This document shows, piece after piece, positions 31,427-40,263 of a stretch of 64,000 nucleotides of DNA. The DNA is from an uncultured Microbacterium sp. Its GTDB lineage: Bacteria > Actinomycetota > Actinomycetes > Actinomycetales > Microbacteriaceae. The notes beneath the pieces were generated by a model. That model had not been told where the DNA came from, made no database searches, and saw only the letters and a list, made by a program, of their open reading frames with translations. The position numbers were made by a program, and so were the translations under genes. Numbering within the stretch: the first letter of the stretch is position 1; the number at the start of each line of letters is the position of its first letter. The stretch lies in assembly GCF_943912325.1 (NCBI RefSeq), contig NZ_CALTTX010000003.1:1-64000 (forward strand), read 5' to 3'.

Positions 31427-33835
31427 GTGACCGATTCCTTCTTTGACCTTTCCCCCGAGCATCCCGCCTACCCGTCCTCGACCGCGACGCCGCACTCGCT
31501 GACCGAACGCGATGCGCGCCAGTTCGCAGCGATCGTCGAAGCACTGGCGGCCGAACGAGTCGCGCTCACGGCGCGACGCGTCGCCGCTCTCGCCGCGCGC
31601 GCGACGGCGGGCCAGGCTGTCGTCGAACGCGATCTGGATGTGCAGCGCACGACGGCGCGGCTGGGACTGCTCGGGCGCTTCGATGCGGATTTGTGCTTGG
31701 GGCGCATGATCCTCGCCGGACGCGACGAGCCGCTCTACGTGGGGCGGACGGCCCTTCGCTCGGAGCGGGGCGAGCGGCTGCTCATTGATTGGCGTGCCGC
31801 TGCCGCCGCGCCGTTCTTCGCCGCGACCTCGGCCGATCCGCGTGGTCTCGTCAGCCGACGCCGCTTCGCGTGGCGCTCGGGCCGCATCGTCGATTTCTGG
31901 GATGAGGCCTTCGTCGATGATCCTTCGACGCTCGGTAACCTCGCGCTCGATGAGCAATCGGCGTTCATCGCCTCGCTCGGCGCGAGTCGTGATGGCCGCA
32001 TGCGCGACGTGTTGACGGCGATTCAGGCCGACCAGGACGCGATCATTCGCTCCGACGCGAGCCGCCCGCTCGTGGTCGATGGCGGCCCGGGCACGGGTAA
32101 AACGGTCGTGGCGCTCCATCGCGCGGCATATCTGCTCGCTGTCGATCGCCGCATTCGCGAGGCCGCGGATCGAGCGGAGCGTACGCATCGGGGCGGGGGA
32201 GTGCTCGTCGTCGCGCCCAGTGACGCCTACGTCGCGTACGCCGATGACGTCTTACCGAGCTTGGGCGAGGACGATGTTCGGCTGTGCACTCTCGATGAGC
32301 TCGTACCCGAGGGAGCGGGCGCGTCGATCGAATCGAATCGCGCCGTCGCCGCGGCGAAGGGTTCGCTGACACTGCTCGCGGCCCTCGAATCCGTCATCGC
32401 GCGATGCGAACCCGCTCTCGTGGAGGCCGTCGAGCTCGATACGCCGTGGGGCTTGGTGCGGGTGACCGCGGACTCGTGGCGCGACGCGGCCGAGGCCGTC
32501 GAGCCCGGGACCCCGCACAACGATGCGAGAGCGCAGGTGTGGGAGTGGGCGGCCGAATCAATCGTGCGCGGGTTCGACCCTGACCGACTCGACGAGGACG
32601 CCCTCGACCGCGACGCGCGGATCACGCAGGCGTTCCGGCGGCGCGTCAACGAGTGGCTCACGCACGAGGACGCCTTCGTCGCGGCGTTCGAGCGTGCCTG
32701 GCCTCTCATCGATCCGGCATCCCTCGTCGCTCAGCTCTATGCCGATCCGGCGCTGCTCGCCCGCCACGCGCCGGGGCTGAACGCGACGGAGCGAGCAGCG
32801 CTTCACCGCACCGGGGGCCCGTGGACGCGCGCGGACCTGCCGATTCTCGACGCTGCCCGCCGACGCCTCGGTGATCCCGCCGCCGAGCGACGCCGCCACG
32901 AGCGCGCGAAGAGGGCGCGCGAGCAAAGCGAGCAGCGCGAGTGGGTGGCGTCGGACCTGATCGCCGCCGATGACGGCGATATGGGGCTGATGAGCATGTT
33001 GAAAACGGCCGACGTGCAGAACACGCTGTTCGATCGCGCCGGGCTCGACGATTTCGCCGTGCTGAGTACGACGCAGGGCGGCGTCGACGGCCCGTTCGCG
33101 CACGTCGTCGTCGATGAGGCGCAAGAGCTGACGGATGCCGAGTGGCGAATGATCCTCGCGCGGTGCCCTTCGCGCAGCGTCACGGTCGTCGGCGACCGCG
33201 CGCAATCGCGCGAGCCGTTCCCCGAGACCTGGGCGCAGCGCCTGGATCGGGTCGGGTTCCGTGGTGCCCAATTGACGACGCTCTCGATCAACTACCGGAC
33301 TCCCCGCGAGATCATGGAGCTCGCCGAGCCTGTCATTCGCGCGGTTCTTCCCGATGCGAACGTGCCGACCTCGGTCCGCGCGAGCGGTCTCGCGGTCGAG
33401 AGGCTTTCGCCCGACGATGCGGAGCGCTTCGTGCGAGCCTGGCTCGCCGAGCGCGGTGGCGGGGTCGTGGCCGTCATCGATGAAGCCGTCGAAGGCGGCG
33501 GCGTTGGTCGAGGCGAGGCTGACGAGAGCGGGGTCGCTTACGCGGGCGACGATGATGCGCGTCGGGATGCCGAAGATTGGGCGGCGCGCCTCGCGGCTCG
33601 CGATCCCCGCGTGACCCTGACGAGCCCGCGCGCCGCGAAGGGACTCGAGTTCGACCTCGTCGTGCTGCGCCCGGGCGCGTCGTCCGGCGGACCCGGCGGT
33701 GCCGGCAGTGCGGGCGGGGAGCGACGGCGAGCCGCGGTTGATCGCTACGTCGCGATGACTCGCGCGACTGCGCAACTGATCATTGTCGAGCCCGAGCCCG
33801 AGCCCGAGCCCGTGCCCGAGCCCGCACCCGCGTAA
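31427..33835 (+). CDS. helR: RNA polymerase recycling motor ATPase HelR (HelD-like)
   Basis: The protein has 802 residues of the UvrD/HelD superfamily. An N-terminal coiled-coil arm (about residues 20-80) is followed by Walker A GGPGTGKTVVALHRAAY near residue 220, the DEAQELTDAEW Walker B motif near residue 565, VVGDRAQS and the LSINYRTP motif. HelR displaces rifamycins from RNA polymerase and recycles stalled enzyme. GGAG lies five bases before GTG 31427. The upstream RAE points to induction by rifamycin-type RNA polymerase inhibition. The C-terminus is a repeated Glu-Pro tail (EPEPEPEPVPEPAPA) encoded by a GAGCCC hexamer repeat. Confidence 0.9.
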   Translation: MTDSFFDLSPEHPAYPSSTATPHSLTERDARQFAAIVEALAAERVALTARRVAALAARATAGQAVVERDLDVQRTTARLGLLGRFDADLCLGRMILAGRDEPLYVGRTALRSERGERLLIDWRAAAAAPFFAATSADPRGLVSRRRFAWRSGRIVDFWDEAFVDDPSTLGNLALDEQSAFIASLGASRDGRMRDVLTAIQADQDAIIRSDASRPLVVDGGPGTGKTVVALHRAAYLLAVDRRIREAADRAERTHRGGGVLVVAPSDAYVAYADDVLPSLGEDDVRLCTLDELVPEGAGASIESNRAVAAAKGSLTLLAALESVIARCEPALVEAVELDTPWGLVRVTADSWRDAAEAVEPGTPHNDARAQVWEWAAESIVRGFDPDRLDEDALDRDARITQAFRRRVNEWLTHEDAFVAAFERAWPLIDPASLVAQLYADPALLARHAPGLNATERAALHRTGGPWTRADLPILDAARRRLGDPAAERRRHERAKRAREQSEQREWVASDLIAADDGDMGLMSMLKTADVQNTLFDRAGLDDFAVLSTTQGGVDGPFAHVVVDEAQELTDAEWRMILARCPSRSVTVVGDRAQSREPFPETWAQRLDRVGFRGAQLTTLSINYRTPREIMELAEPVIRAVLPDANVPTSVRASGLAVERLSPDDAERFVRAWLAERGGGVVAVIDEAVEGGGVGRGEADESGVAYAGDDDARRDAEDWAARLAARDPRVTLTSPRAAKGLEFDLVVLRPGASSGGPGGAGSAGGERRRAAVDRYVAMTRATAQLIIVEPEPEPEPVPEPAPA

Positions 33836-33844
33836 CCCCGTCCG

Positions 33845-35200
33845 TCACTTGACGCTGCGGATCGGCAACACCGCGAGTCCGCCGAGCACGCCGTAGACGA
33901 TCGCCGCGATGTAGAGCGCCGTGTAGTTCTCGCCCCCGCCGATCGCGAGCAGCGGCAGCGCCGTGATCGGCACGAGCAGCTGTGGCACCTGGTACGACAG
34001 CGACACGATCCCGAGGTCCTTGCCGGCGTCCGCGAACGTCGGCAAGACCTCGGTCATGAGCGCGATATCGACCGACACGAACGCGCCCTGCGCCGCGCCG
34101 ACGATGACGATCCCGATGTAGAACACCGTGATGTCGGGCGCGATGATCGCGATGATGAGCCCCGCGGCCGAGAGCAGGCACGAGATCCACACGATGGGTT
34201 TGCGCCGACCCGTGGCATCCGAAATCCATCCGAACAGCAACGTCATCGCGATATTGCCGATCGTGAACATGATCAGCGTGAGCGCCTGCACGCCCGACGC
34301 TTCTTCTTTCGGCACGCCCAAGTGATCGATGATGAAGAACAGCAGATAGGTCGAAACCGACACGATCGACATCGTCACGAGCAGGCGGCACCAAAACGCC
34401 CAGAAGAAGTCGGGGTATCTGCGGGGACTCAGCCAGTAGGTCGAGAGCACGTCGCTCCACCGCCAGGGTGCGGGGCGATCGGTGCGCACGATGTCGCGCA
34501 GGCCGAAGAACAGCACGAGCGAGAACGCCGTGCCGATGACGCCCGGCACGACGAACCAGGTCCACTGCTGATCGTTCGGCAGTTCGGCGATGAGTAGCGC
34601 GCCCGCGATCAGGGCGATTCCCCCGGATGCGCTCGCTGCGGCCGCGACGCGTGCGCGGATGCGCGTCGGGATCTGATCGGCGAGCAGCGCGTGCACGGCG
34701 GCATTCGCGGCACCGTAGCCCGCCTGCCCGATGACCCAGCCGATCACGACGACCCACAGCGAGCCCGCCCACGCGAGCACGAGCACGCCGGCGAGACCCA
34801 CGAGCGAACCGAACAGGATCCACGGGCGGCGCTTGCCCCAGCGCGACATCGTCCGATCCGAAAGCCTGCCCCACAGCGGTGTCGTCACGATGACGGCGAT
34901 ACCGCCGATCGCCGCGACGATCGAGAGGTAGGTGCCCTTGTTCGCGTCGTCGAGAAAGGCGAAGAGCTTGGGGATGGATGCTCCGCCAATCGTGCCGCCG
35001 ACGAGCGAGAGCCCGAACCACGCCGCGATGAAGGCCGTGAGGAACCAGCGCGATTGCGGGGCGCCGGGGACCTCGTCGGGGGAGGCTTCGGCGACGGGCT
35101 CGGCGAGGAGCGCGGGTTCGGGGCTCGGCGCCGCGCCGCCCGCGAGCGGGTCTGCGGGGTGTGGGTCGGCGGGGCGTGGATCGAGCGGGCCAGCGGACAT
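33845..35200 (-). CDS. MFS transporter (sugar/GPH-like)
   Basis: The protein has 451 residues with 12 predicted membrane helices after a 48-residue Pro/Ala-rich N-terminus containing three ADP repeats. The MFS loop motif appears as GRLSDRTMSRWGKRRPWILFG near residue 108, and a second copy as GWISDATGRRKPIVW after helix 8. These loops resemble SLC45/GPH-type sugar:cation symporters, so a sugar or glycoside substrate is possible. It is convergent with helR, only nine bases away, and divergent in function from its neighbours. Confidence 0.87.
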   Translation of the reverse strand: MSAGPLDPRPADPHPADPLAGGAAPSPEPALLAEPVAEASPDEVPGAPQSRWFLTAFIAAWFGLSLVGGTIGGASIPKLFAFLDDANKGTYLSIVAAIGGIAVIVTTPLWGRLSDRTMSRWGKRRPWILFGSLVGLAGVLVLAWAGSLWVVVIGWVIGQAGYGAANAAVHALLADQIPTRIRARVAAAASASGGIALIAGALLIAELPNDQQWTWFVVPGVIGTAFSLVLFFGLRDIVRTDRPAPWRWSDVLSTYWLSPRRYPDFFWAFWCRLLVTMSIVSVSTYLLFFIIDHLGVPKEEASGVQALTLIMFTIGNIAMTLLFGWISDATGRRKPIVWISCLLSAAGLIIAIIAPDITVFYIGIVIVGAAQGAFVSVDIALMTEVLPTFADAGKDLGIVSLSYQVPQLLVPITALPLLAIGGGENYTALYIAAIVYGVLGGLAVLPIRSVK

Positions 35201-35234
35201 CGTTGGATGCGGGGGAGGGGTTCGGGGTGAGGGC

Positions 35235-36236
35235 TTATACGGAGCGAAGGGTCTCGATGAGGTCGCGGGCGATGTGGTCTGCGGCGAAAACAGGACCGGT
35301 CATGCCGAGCGACGTGTGCGTCGCGCCGATGACCCGCAGGGCTACGGCAGGCACGCCCGAGGCGGTCAGCGCGCGGGCATAGGCCTCGCCGTCGCCGCGC
35401 AGCGGGTCGAGCTCGCTCGTGTAGATGACGGCGGGAGGGAGTTCGGCAAGCGACTCCGCGAGCAGCGGCGAGGCGTAGGGGTTGCGGGCCGTGCGCGAGC
35501 CGCGCCCGACGTACTGCCGCACGAGGCGGCGACCGAGGCGGCGCAGGATCGCCCCCGGCACTCCGCGCATGCCCGAGAGATCGGCGTGTCCCATCGTCAG
35601 ATCGAAGACGGGGTTTTCGAGCAATTGCAGGGCGATGGGATGCCGCGAGCGATCGCGATTCATCAGCGTCACGGCCGCCGCGAGGTTCGCCCCCGACGAC
35701 GCTCCGCCGACCACGAGCCGCGCGGGGTCGGCGCCGAGGTCTGCAGCGTTCGCAATGACCCATTCGAATGCGGCCCAACACTGCTCGGGCTGGGTGGGGA
35801 AGCGCTGTTCGGGGGCGTGCGCGTAGTCGACCGCGACGACGATGACGTCGGCCGCGACGGCGCGCTCGGCGAAGGTCGCATCCCACGACGGCCAATCGAT
35901 CCCGCCGAGCGTGAACGCGCCGCCGTAGTTGTAGACGAGCACCGCTCGCGCCGGATCGGCGGGATCCGGGCGCATCGGTGTCGGCCAGTACACCCGCACG
36001 CGCACGGCGGGGTGGCCTGCGACGTCGACGCGGTACTCGCTGGTCGCGACATCGGGTCGGACCCGACCGGTCGCGGCGAAGATCGCCTCGTCCGAGGCGA
36101 GGGCGGCGGCTCGGCGCCCTGCGGCCGAGCGCGGTTCGGGCACGCGCAGGGGAGCGAGTTCGGCCTCGACCCGAGCGACGAAGGGATCAAGGCGGGGCGC
36201 ACGAAAGGCACCCGCCCGCTGGCGCTTCGGGGTCAC
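35235..36236 (-). CDS. Alpha/beta hydrolase, HSL-type esterase
   Basis: The protein has 333 residues of the hormone-sensitive-lipase family. The nucleophile lies in VVGGASSGANLAAA near residue 163, the acid in YTSELDPLRGDGEAYA, and the His in VIGATHTSLGM near residue 312. The oxyanion-hole loop, normally HGGG, reads YNYGGAF here. GTG 36236 is chosen because GAGGTG is six bases upstream; the frame stays open far upstream but overlaps the M18 gene on the other strand. It probably hydrolyses small carboxylic esters. Confidence 0.85.
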   Translation of the reverse strand: MTPKRQRAGAFRAPRLDPFVARVEAELAPLRVPEPRSAAGRRAAALASDEAIFAATGRVRPDVATSEYRVDVAGHPAVRVRVYWPTPMRPDPADPARAVLVYNYGGAFTLGGIDWPSWDATFAERAVAADVIVVAVDYAHAPEQRFPTQPEQCWAAFEWVIANAADLGADPARLVVGGASSGANLAAAVTLMNRDRSRHPIALQLLENPVFDLTMGHADLSGMRGVPGAILRRLGRRLVRQYVGRGSRTARNPYASPLLAESLAELPPAVIYTSELDPLRGDGEAYARALTASGVPAVALRVIGATHTSLGMTGPVFAADHIARDLIETLRSV

Positions 36237-36461
36237 GAACGCCCACCTCGCTGTCGCATCGACGGCCTCCTCGCCGGTTCGCCTCGCGACTGGATCGTAT
36301 CCCGCCGCGCGGCCAGAGTGAAGGATGCGCGGCCCACGGCGGGTGGACGTGACGATCGAGAGCGGCCCTCGGCGAGGGGAGTCGCGAGCGGCAGCGGCGA
36401 GCGGGAGTGAAAGGATCGAGAGCGAACCACGAACGTCGACGACCCGCAGGAGATCCTCGCT

Positions 36462-37769
36462 ATGACGCAGCCCACCGCGACCCCCGTCACTCCCGAAGCG
36501 CGCTCCCACGTCGAGGATCTCGCGAGCTTCGTGCAGGCGTCTCCCTCGAGCTTTCACGCCGCCGCCCAGGTCGCGCGGCGGCTCGAGGCCGCCGGATTCG
36601 CACCCGTGGATGAGCGCGAGGCGTGGCCCGCGCAGCCCGGCGGACGCTTCGTCGTCGTGCGCGGCGGCGCCGTGATCGCGTGGATCGTCCCCGAGAACGC
36701 GGGGCCGACGACCCCCGCGCGGATCTTCGGCGCGCACTCCGATTCGCCCGCGTTCAAGCTCAAGCCTCGCCCGACGACGGGCAGCCGCGGCTGGTTGCAG
36801 GCGGGTGTCGAGGTCTACGGCGGGCCGCTGCTGAACTCGTGGCTCGACCGCGAGTTGCGCCTCGCCGGGCGCCTCGTGCTCGATGACGGCACCGACGTGC
36901 TCGCCGCGACGGGTGCCCTGCTGCGCCTGCCGCAGCTCGCGATCCACCTCGACCGCGAAGCGAACGACCACCTCACGCTCGACAAGCAGCGCCAAACCCA
37001 GCCCGTGTGGGGACTCGGCGAGCCCGCAACCGCCGACGTGCTGGCCGAGCTCGCGCAGAGCGCGGGAGTGGATGCCGCCCGCATCCGCGGTTACGACGTC
37101 GTCACTGCGGACTCCGCGCGCGGGGCGCTCTTCGGCGCCGGTGACGTGTTCTTTGCGAGCGGCCGGCTCGATGACCTCGCGTCGGTGCACGCGGGACTCG
37201 TCGCGCTCGAGAACCTCGCGGCATCCACTCGCTCGCTTCATCACATCCCGATGCTCGCGGTGTTCGATCATGAAGAGGTCGGATCGGAATCGCGCACGGG
37301 CGCGGCGGGACCGTTCCTGTCGGACGTGCTCGAACGGATCGGTGGGGCCCTCGGCGCGACGCGCGACGACAGGCTTCGCGCGCTCGCGGAATCGTGGTGC
37401 GTCTCGAGCGACGTCGGCCACTCGGTGCACCCCAACTATGCCGAGAAGCACGACCCCGTCGTGCAGCCCGTGCTCGGCTCGGGGCCGATCCTCAAGATCA
37501 ACGCGAACCAGCGCTACGCGACCGATGCTGAGGGCGCCGCCGCCTGGCACGCATGGTGCGCCGACGCGGGGGTCACGAGCCAGGAGTTCGTCTCGAACAA
37601 CGCCGTGCCGTGCGGGTCGACGATCGGACCGATCACGGCGACGCGCCTCGGTATTCGCACCGTCGACGTCGGCATTCCGATTCTCTCGATGCACTCCGCA
37701 CGCGAACTCGCGGGCACCGCCGACCTGTGGGCACTCGCGCGCGTCGCCGAGACGTTCTGGCGCGACTGA
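36462..37769 (+). CDS. M18 family aminopeptidase
   Basis: This is a dinuclear zinc aminopeptidase of 435 residues, the bacterial ApeB/aspartyl-aminopeptidase type. Metal-binding motifs are FGAHSDSPAFKLKP near residue 90, DHEEVGSESRTGA near residue 270, and SMHSARELAG near residue 410. Conserved SWLDRELRLAGRLV and SVDVGHSVHPNY-like (SDVGHSVHPNY) segments are present. GCAGGAG lies upstream of the ATG. It probably removes N-terminal residues during cytoplasmic peptide turnover. The stop lies 18 bases from the convergent ATP-grasp gene. Confidence 0.94.
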   Translation: MTQPTATPVTPEARSHVEDLASFVQASPSSFHAAAQVARRLEAAGFAPVDEREAWPAQPGGRFVVVRGGAVIAWIVPENAGPTTPARIFGAHSDSPAFKLKPRPTTGSRGWLQAGVEVYGGPLLNSWLDRELRLAGRLVLDDGTDVLAATGALLRLPQLAIHLDREANDHLTLDKQRQTQPVWGLGEPATADVLAELAQSAGVDAARIRGYDVVTADSARGALFGAGDVFFASGRLDDLASVHAGLVALENLAASTRSLHHIPMLAVFDHEEVGSESRTGAAGPFLSDVLERIGGALGATRDDRLRALAESWCVSSDVGHSVHPNYAEKHDPVVQPVLGSGPILKINANQRYATDAEGAAAWHAWCADAGVTSQEFVSNNAVPCGSTIGPITATRLGIRTVDVGIPILSMHSARELAGTADLWALARVAETFWRD

Positions 37770-37787
37770 CCCCGCGGGTCTCGCGCC

Positions 37788-38723
37788 TCAGCGCTGAACG
37801 GCCGCGACGATCGCGTCCGCGACGGCGGAGATCGCCTCGGGCGCGACGTGCAGATTGAGCGCGGGCTCGATGAGCTCGACCTCGAGCAGCACGACCCCGT
37901 ACAGCGCCGAATCGACGATGTCGACGCGCGCATAGAGCGGCAGCGTGCCCGTGATCTCGGCGACCGCCGCGGCGACGCGCACGGCGAACGCGCGCTCTGC
38001 CGCAGTCACGTCAACGGGTTCGGGATGCTCGATGTACACGCCGTTCGCGAAACCGCCGCCCGGTGCGAGCAGCGCGCCCTTCGCGATCGCGTGCGTCTCG
38101 CGGCCGCCGATGACGTAGAGCGCCTTCTCGTGCCCCTGCGTCAGCTCGGCGATCTCGGGCTGGATCATCGCGACGCCACGAGCGCCGCCGCCCGCCGCGA
38201 GAATGCGCTCGGCGAGCGCGAGCGCGGCGGGATCGCTCGCCTCGAACAGTCCCGTGTCGCGCGCGCCCGCCGAAACGGTCGGCTTCACGACGACGCGGCC
38301 CGCGTGAGAAGCGAGGGCGTCGCGCGCGGCATCGAGCGTTTCGGCGTAGACCGTCGGCACGATCGCGACTCCGGCGCGCTCGAGATCCTGCAGGTAGTGC
38401 TTGTCGAGATTCCAGCGGACGAGCGCGGGGGGATTGACGAGCGGAGCCGTGGATGCCGCACGCCCGAGCCACGCCGTGAACTCGGCGAACCGCTCGGTGT
38501 AGTCCCACGTCGACCGCAGCACGGCGAGATCGAACGACGCCCAGTCGACCGCCGGATCGTGCCAGATCGCCCGAACGGCGTCCACGCCGCGCGCCGCGAG
38601 GGCGTCGAGCAGGATGGGCGTGTCGTAGTCGGGGTCTTCGGCCGGATAGAACCCCGGATCGGTCGTGACGATCGCGATGCGCGGGGTTCCGGTGGGGACG
38701 GTAGACGAGGCGGCGGAGCTCAC
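37788..38723 (-). CDS. ATP-grasp domain protein (RimK/glutathione-synthetase-like)
   Basis: The protein has 311 residues. The N-terminal pre-ATP-grasp region has IAIVTTDPGF and VLRSTWDYTERFAEF. The ATP-binding part has RVVVKPTVSAGARDTGL near residue 145, and the metal-binding end has ARVDIVDSALYGVVLLEVELIEPALN near residue 275. Such proteins ligate an amine to a carboxylate; the substrates are unknown. GTG 38723 sits six bases behind TACGCT, with the six bases themselves reading GGAGGT. It is divergent from the NUDIX gene; the two starts are 35 bases apart. Confidence 0.82.
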   Translation of the reverse strand: MSSAASSTVPTGTPRIAIVTTDPGFYPAEDPDYDTPILLDALAARGVDAVRAIWHDPAVDWASFDLAVLRSTWDYTERFAEFTAWLGRAASTAPLVNPPALVRWNLDKHYLQDLERAGVAIVPTVYAETLDAARDALASHAGRVVVKPTVSAGARDTGLFEASDPAALALAERILAAGGGARGVAMIQPEIAELTQGHEKALYVIGGRETHAIAKGALLAPGGGFANGVYIEHPEPVDVTAAERAFAVRVAAAVAEITGTLPLYARVDIVDSALYGVVLLEVELIEPALNLHVAPEAISAVADAIVAAVQR

Positions 38724-38729
38724 ACCTCC

Positions 38730-38752
38730 AGCGTAGGGCGCGGGCGTACGCT
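38730..38752. promoter_or_regulatory. Back-to-back leaderless promoters of the ATP-grasp and NUDIX genes
   Basis: On the minus strand TACGCT (38735-38730) lies six bases before GTG 38723. On the plus strand TACGCT (38747-38752) lies six bases before ATG 38759. Both promoters share one 35-base gap. Confidence 0.6.
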
Positions 38753-38758
38753 CGACCC

Positions 38759-39472
38759 ATGGCCCCCGCCCCGTCCGCCGAGCGCGCGCGCGAGCAACTC
38801 GCCGCCGTCGTGGCCGAAGGCTCTGCGCTCGAGCTTCCCGCGAACCTCCCGCCGACGAAGCGCCCGCGCGCCGCGGCGGTGCTGATCCTCTTCGGCGTGC
38901 TCGATCGCGTTCCGAGCGAGCGCGAGGCGAGCGGCGACCCTGAGGCATCCGTCTCGCACGATCTCGATGTCTTGCTGCTCGCGCGCGCCACGACGCTGCG
39001 TGCGCACGCGGGTCAGATCGCGTTTCCGGGTGGGCGGATGGATGCCGGTGACGCGGGACCCATCGCCGCGGCGTTGCGCGAGGCCGAAGAAGAGACAGGC
39101 CTCGACCCGGGCGGAGTCGCCGTGCTCGGGGCGCTGCCCGACGTGCCGCTCGCGCGATCGGGGCACCTCGTGACCCCTGTGATCGGGTGGTGGGAGCGCC
39201 CGAGCGCCGTGCGGGTCGTCGACGAGGCCGAGTCCTCCGCCGTCTTTCGTGTGCCCGTCGCGGATCTGCTGGACCCCCGCAATCGCGGTGTCACGGTGCT
39301 GCGGCGGGGAGGTCAGGAGTGGCGCGGCCCGGGATTCCTCGTGCGCGCGGGCGGCGCCGAGCGCCTCGTGTGGGGGTTCACGGCGATGCTGCTCGACGGG
39401 TTGTTTACGCGCGTCGGATGGACCGAGTCGTGGGATCAGGCACGCGAACTGCCCCTGGACGGATGGGTGTGA
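38759..39472 (+). CDS. NUDIX hydrolase, CoA pyrophosphatase-like
   Basis: The protein has 237 residues. The Nudix box is seen in GQIAFPGGRMDAGD followed by ALREAEEETGLD near residue 100. The GRMDAGD pattern and a WGFTAMLL end are typical of the NudL/CoA diphosphatase type, which cleaves CoA and its derivatives. The insertion RVPSEREASGDPEASV near residue 48 lengthens a loop. Its stop codon lies inside the PadR operator downstream. Confidence 0.88.
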   Translation: MAPAPSAERAREQLAAVVAEGSALELPANLPPTKRPRAAAVLILFGVLDRVPSEREASGDPEASVSHDLDVLLLARATTLRAHAGQIAFPGGRMDAGDAGPIAAALREAEEETGLDPGGVAVLGALPDVPLARSGHLVTPVIGWWERPSAVRVVDEAESSAVFRVPVADLLDPRNRGVTVLRRGGQEWRGPGFLVRAGGAERLVWGFTAMLLDGLFTRVGWTESWDQARELPLDGWV

Positions 39473-39498
39473 ACGATATATCGTTGAGTATCGTTCAC
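39469..39498. promoter_or_regulatory. Nested palindromes upstream of padR (operator)
   Basis: AACGATATATCGTT (39472-39485) is a perfect 14-bp palindrome. GTGAACGATA (39469-39478) and TATCGTTCAC (39489-39498) form a second, 10-bp inverted repeat, so GAACGAT half-sites occur three times. The AT-rich centre is rare in this DNA. Confidence 0.75.
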
Positions 39499-39522
39499 AA
39501 TCGCTCACGTCAGGAGATCATC

Positions 39523-40263
39523 ATGACCGATTCGTCTGCAGACCAGGGTTCGTTCGCCAGCGAGGGGTCGGCCCAGGGCCCGTTCGGCTCGAGCGATGAG
39601 AACACGCGCTCGTCGCGTCGCGCCGGCTTCGGCGCGCTGTTCGACGGCGACTTCCCAGGCGGCGACGCCTTCGGTGCGGGCGCGCGCGATTTCGCCGCGG
39701 GCGCGCAGGACTTCGCGTCGGGCGCGCGCGAGTTCGGCACGCACGCCGCTTCGGCGATGTGGGACGCGATGACGCACCTGCGCGAGAGCGTCGACAAGGC
39801 TTTCGATAAGACGGCAGGCTCGCGCATGAGCCGCGGCGACGTGCGCTCGGCCGTGCTCGCCCTGCTCGCCGAGCAGCCGATGCACGGCTACCAGATCATC
39901 AGCGAAATCGCGGACCGCTCGGGTGGCTCGTGGAAGCCGAGCGCCGGCTCGGTCTACCCGACGCTGCAGCTGCTCGCCGACGAGGGTCTCATCGAGGCGA
40001 CCGAGTCCAACGGCCGCAAGACCTACGCGCTGACCGAGGCGGGTCGCGCCGCGACGGCTGAGGCCGGCGAGCAGTCGGCGCCGTGGGAAACCAACACCCC
40101 GCGCGACAGCGGGCGCCTGACCGCCCTGCCGAAGGCGGGTATGGAGCTCGCTCAGGTCATCGCGCAGGTCGGCCGCACGGGCTCCCCCGAGCAGATCGCG
40201 AAGGCCGTCGACGAGCTCGAGGCCACGCGTCGCCGGCTGTACGCGATCCTCGCCGAGGGGTGA
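39523..40263 (+). CDS. PadR family transcriptional regulator with long N-terminal extension
   Basis: The protein has 246 residues. The PadR winged helix starts at about residue 105 (VRSAVLALLAEQPMHGYQII, SAGSVYPTLQLLADEGLIE). It is preceded by about 100 residues of Ser/Gly/Ala-rich sequence with short repeats (ARDFAAG, AQDFASG, AREFGTH), unusual for PadR. A helical C-terminal part follows. AGGAG precedes ATG 39523. Nested palindromes 25-54 bases upstream suggest autorepression. It overlaps the AarF gene by four bases and so regulates it in the same transcript. Confidence 0.9.
   Translation: MTDSSADQGSFASEGSAQGPFGSSDENTRSSRRAGFGALFDGDFPGGDAFGAGARDFAAGAQDFASGAREFGTHAASAMWDAMTHLRESVDKAFDKTAGSRMSRGDVRSAVLALLAEQPMHGYQIISEIADRSGGSWKPSAGSVYPTLQLLADEGLIEATESNGRKTYALTEAGRAATAEAGEQSAPWETNTPRDSGRLTALPKAGMELAQVIAQVGRTGSPEQIAKAVDELEATRRRLYAILAEG

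Noticed and set aside
35235..37694. An 819-codon reading of the esterase gene
   Set aside because: The extension lies opposite the M18 aminopeptidase, whose motifs are unmistakable; GTG 36236 has a ribosome binding site.
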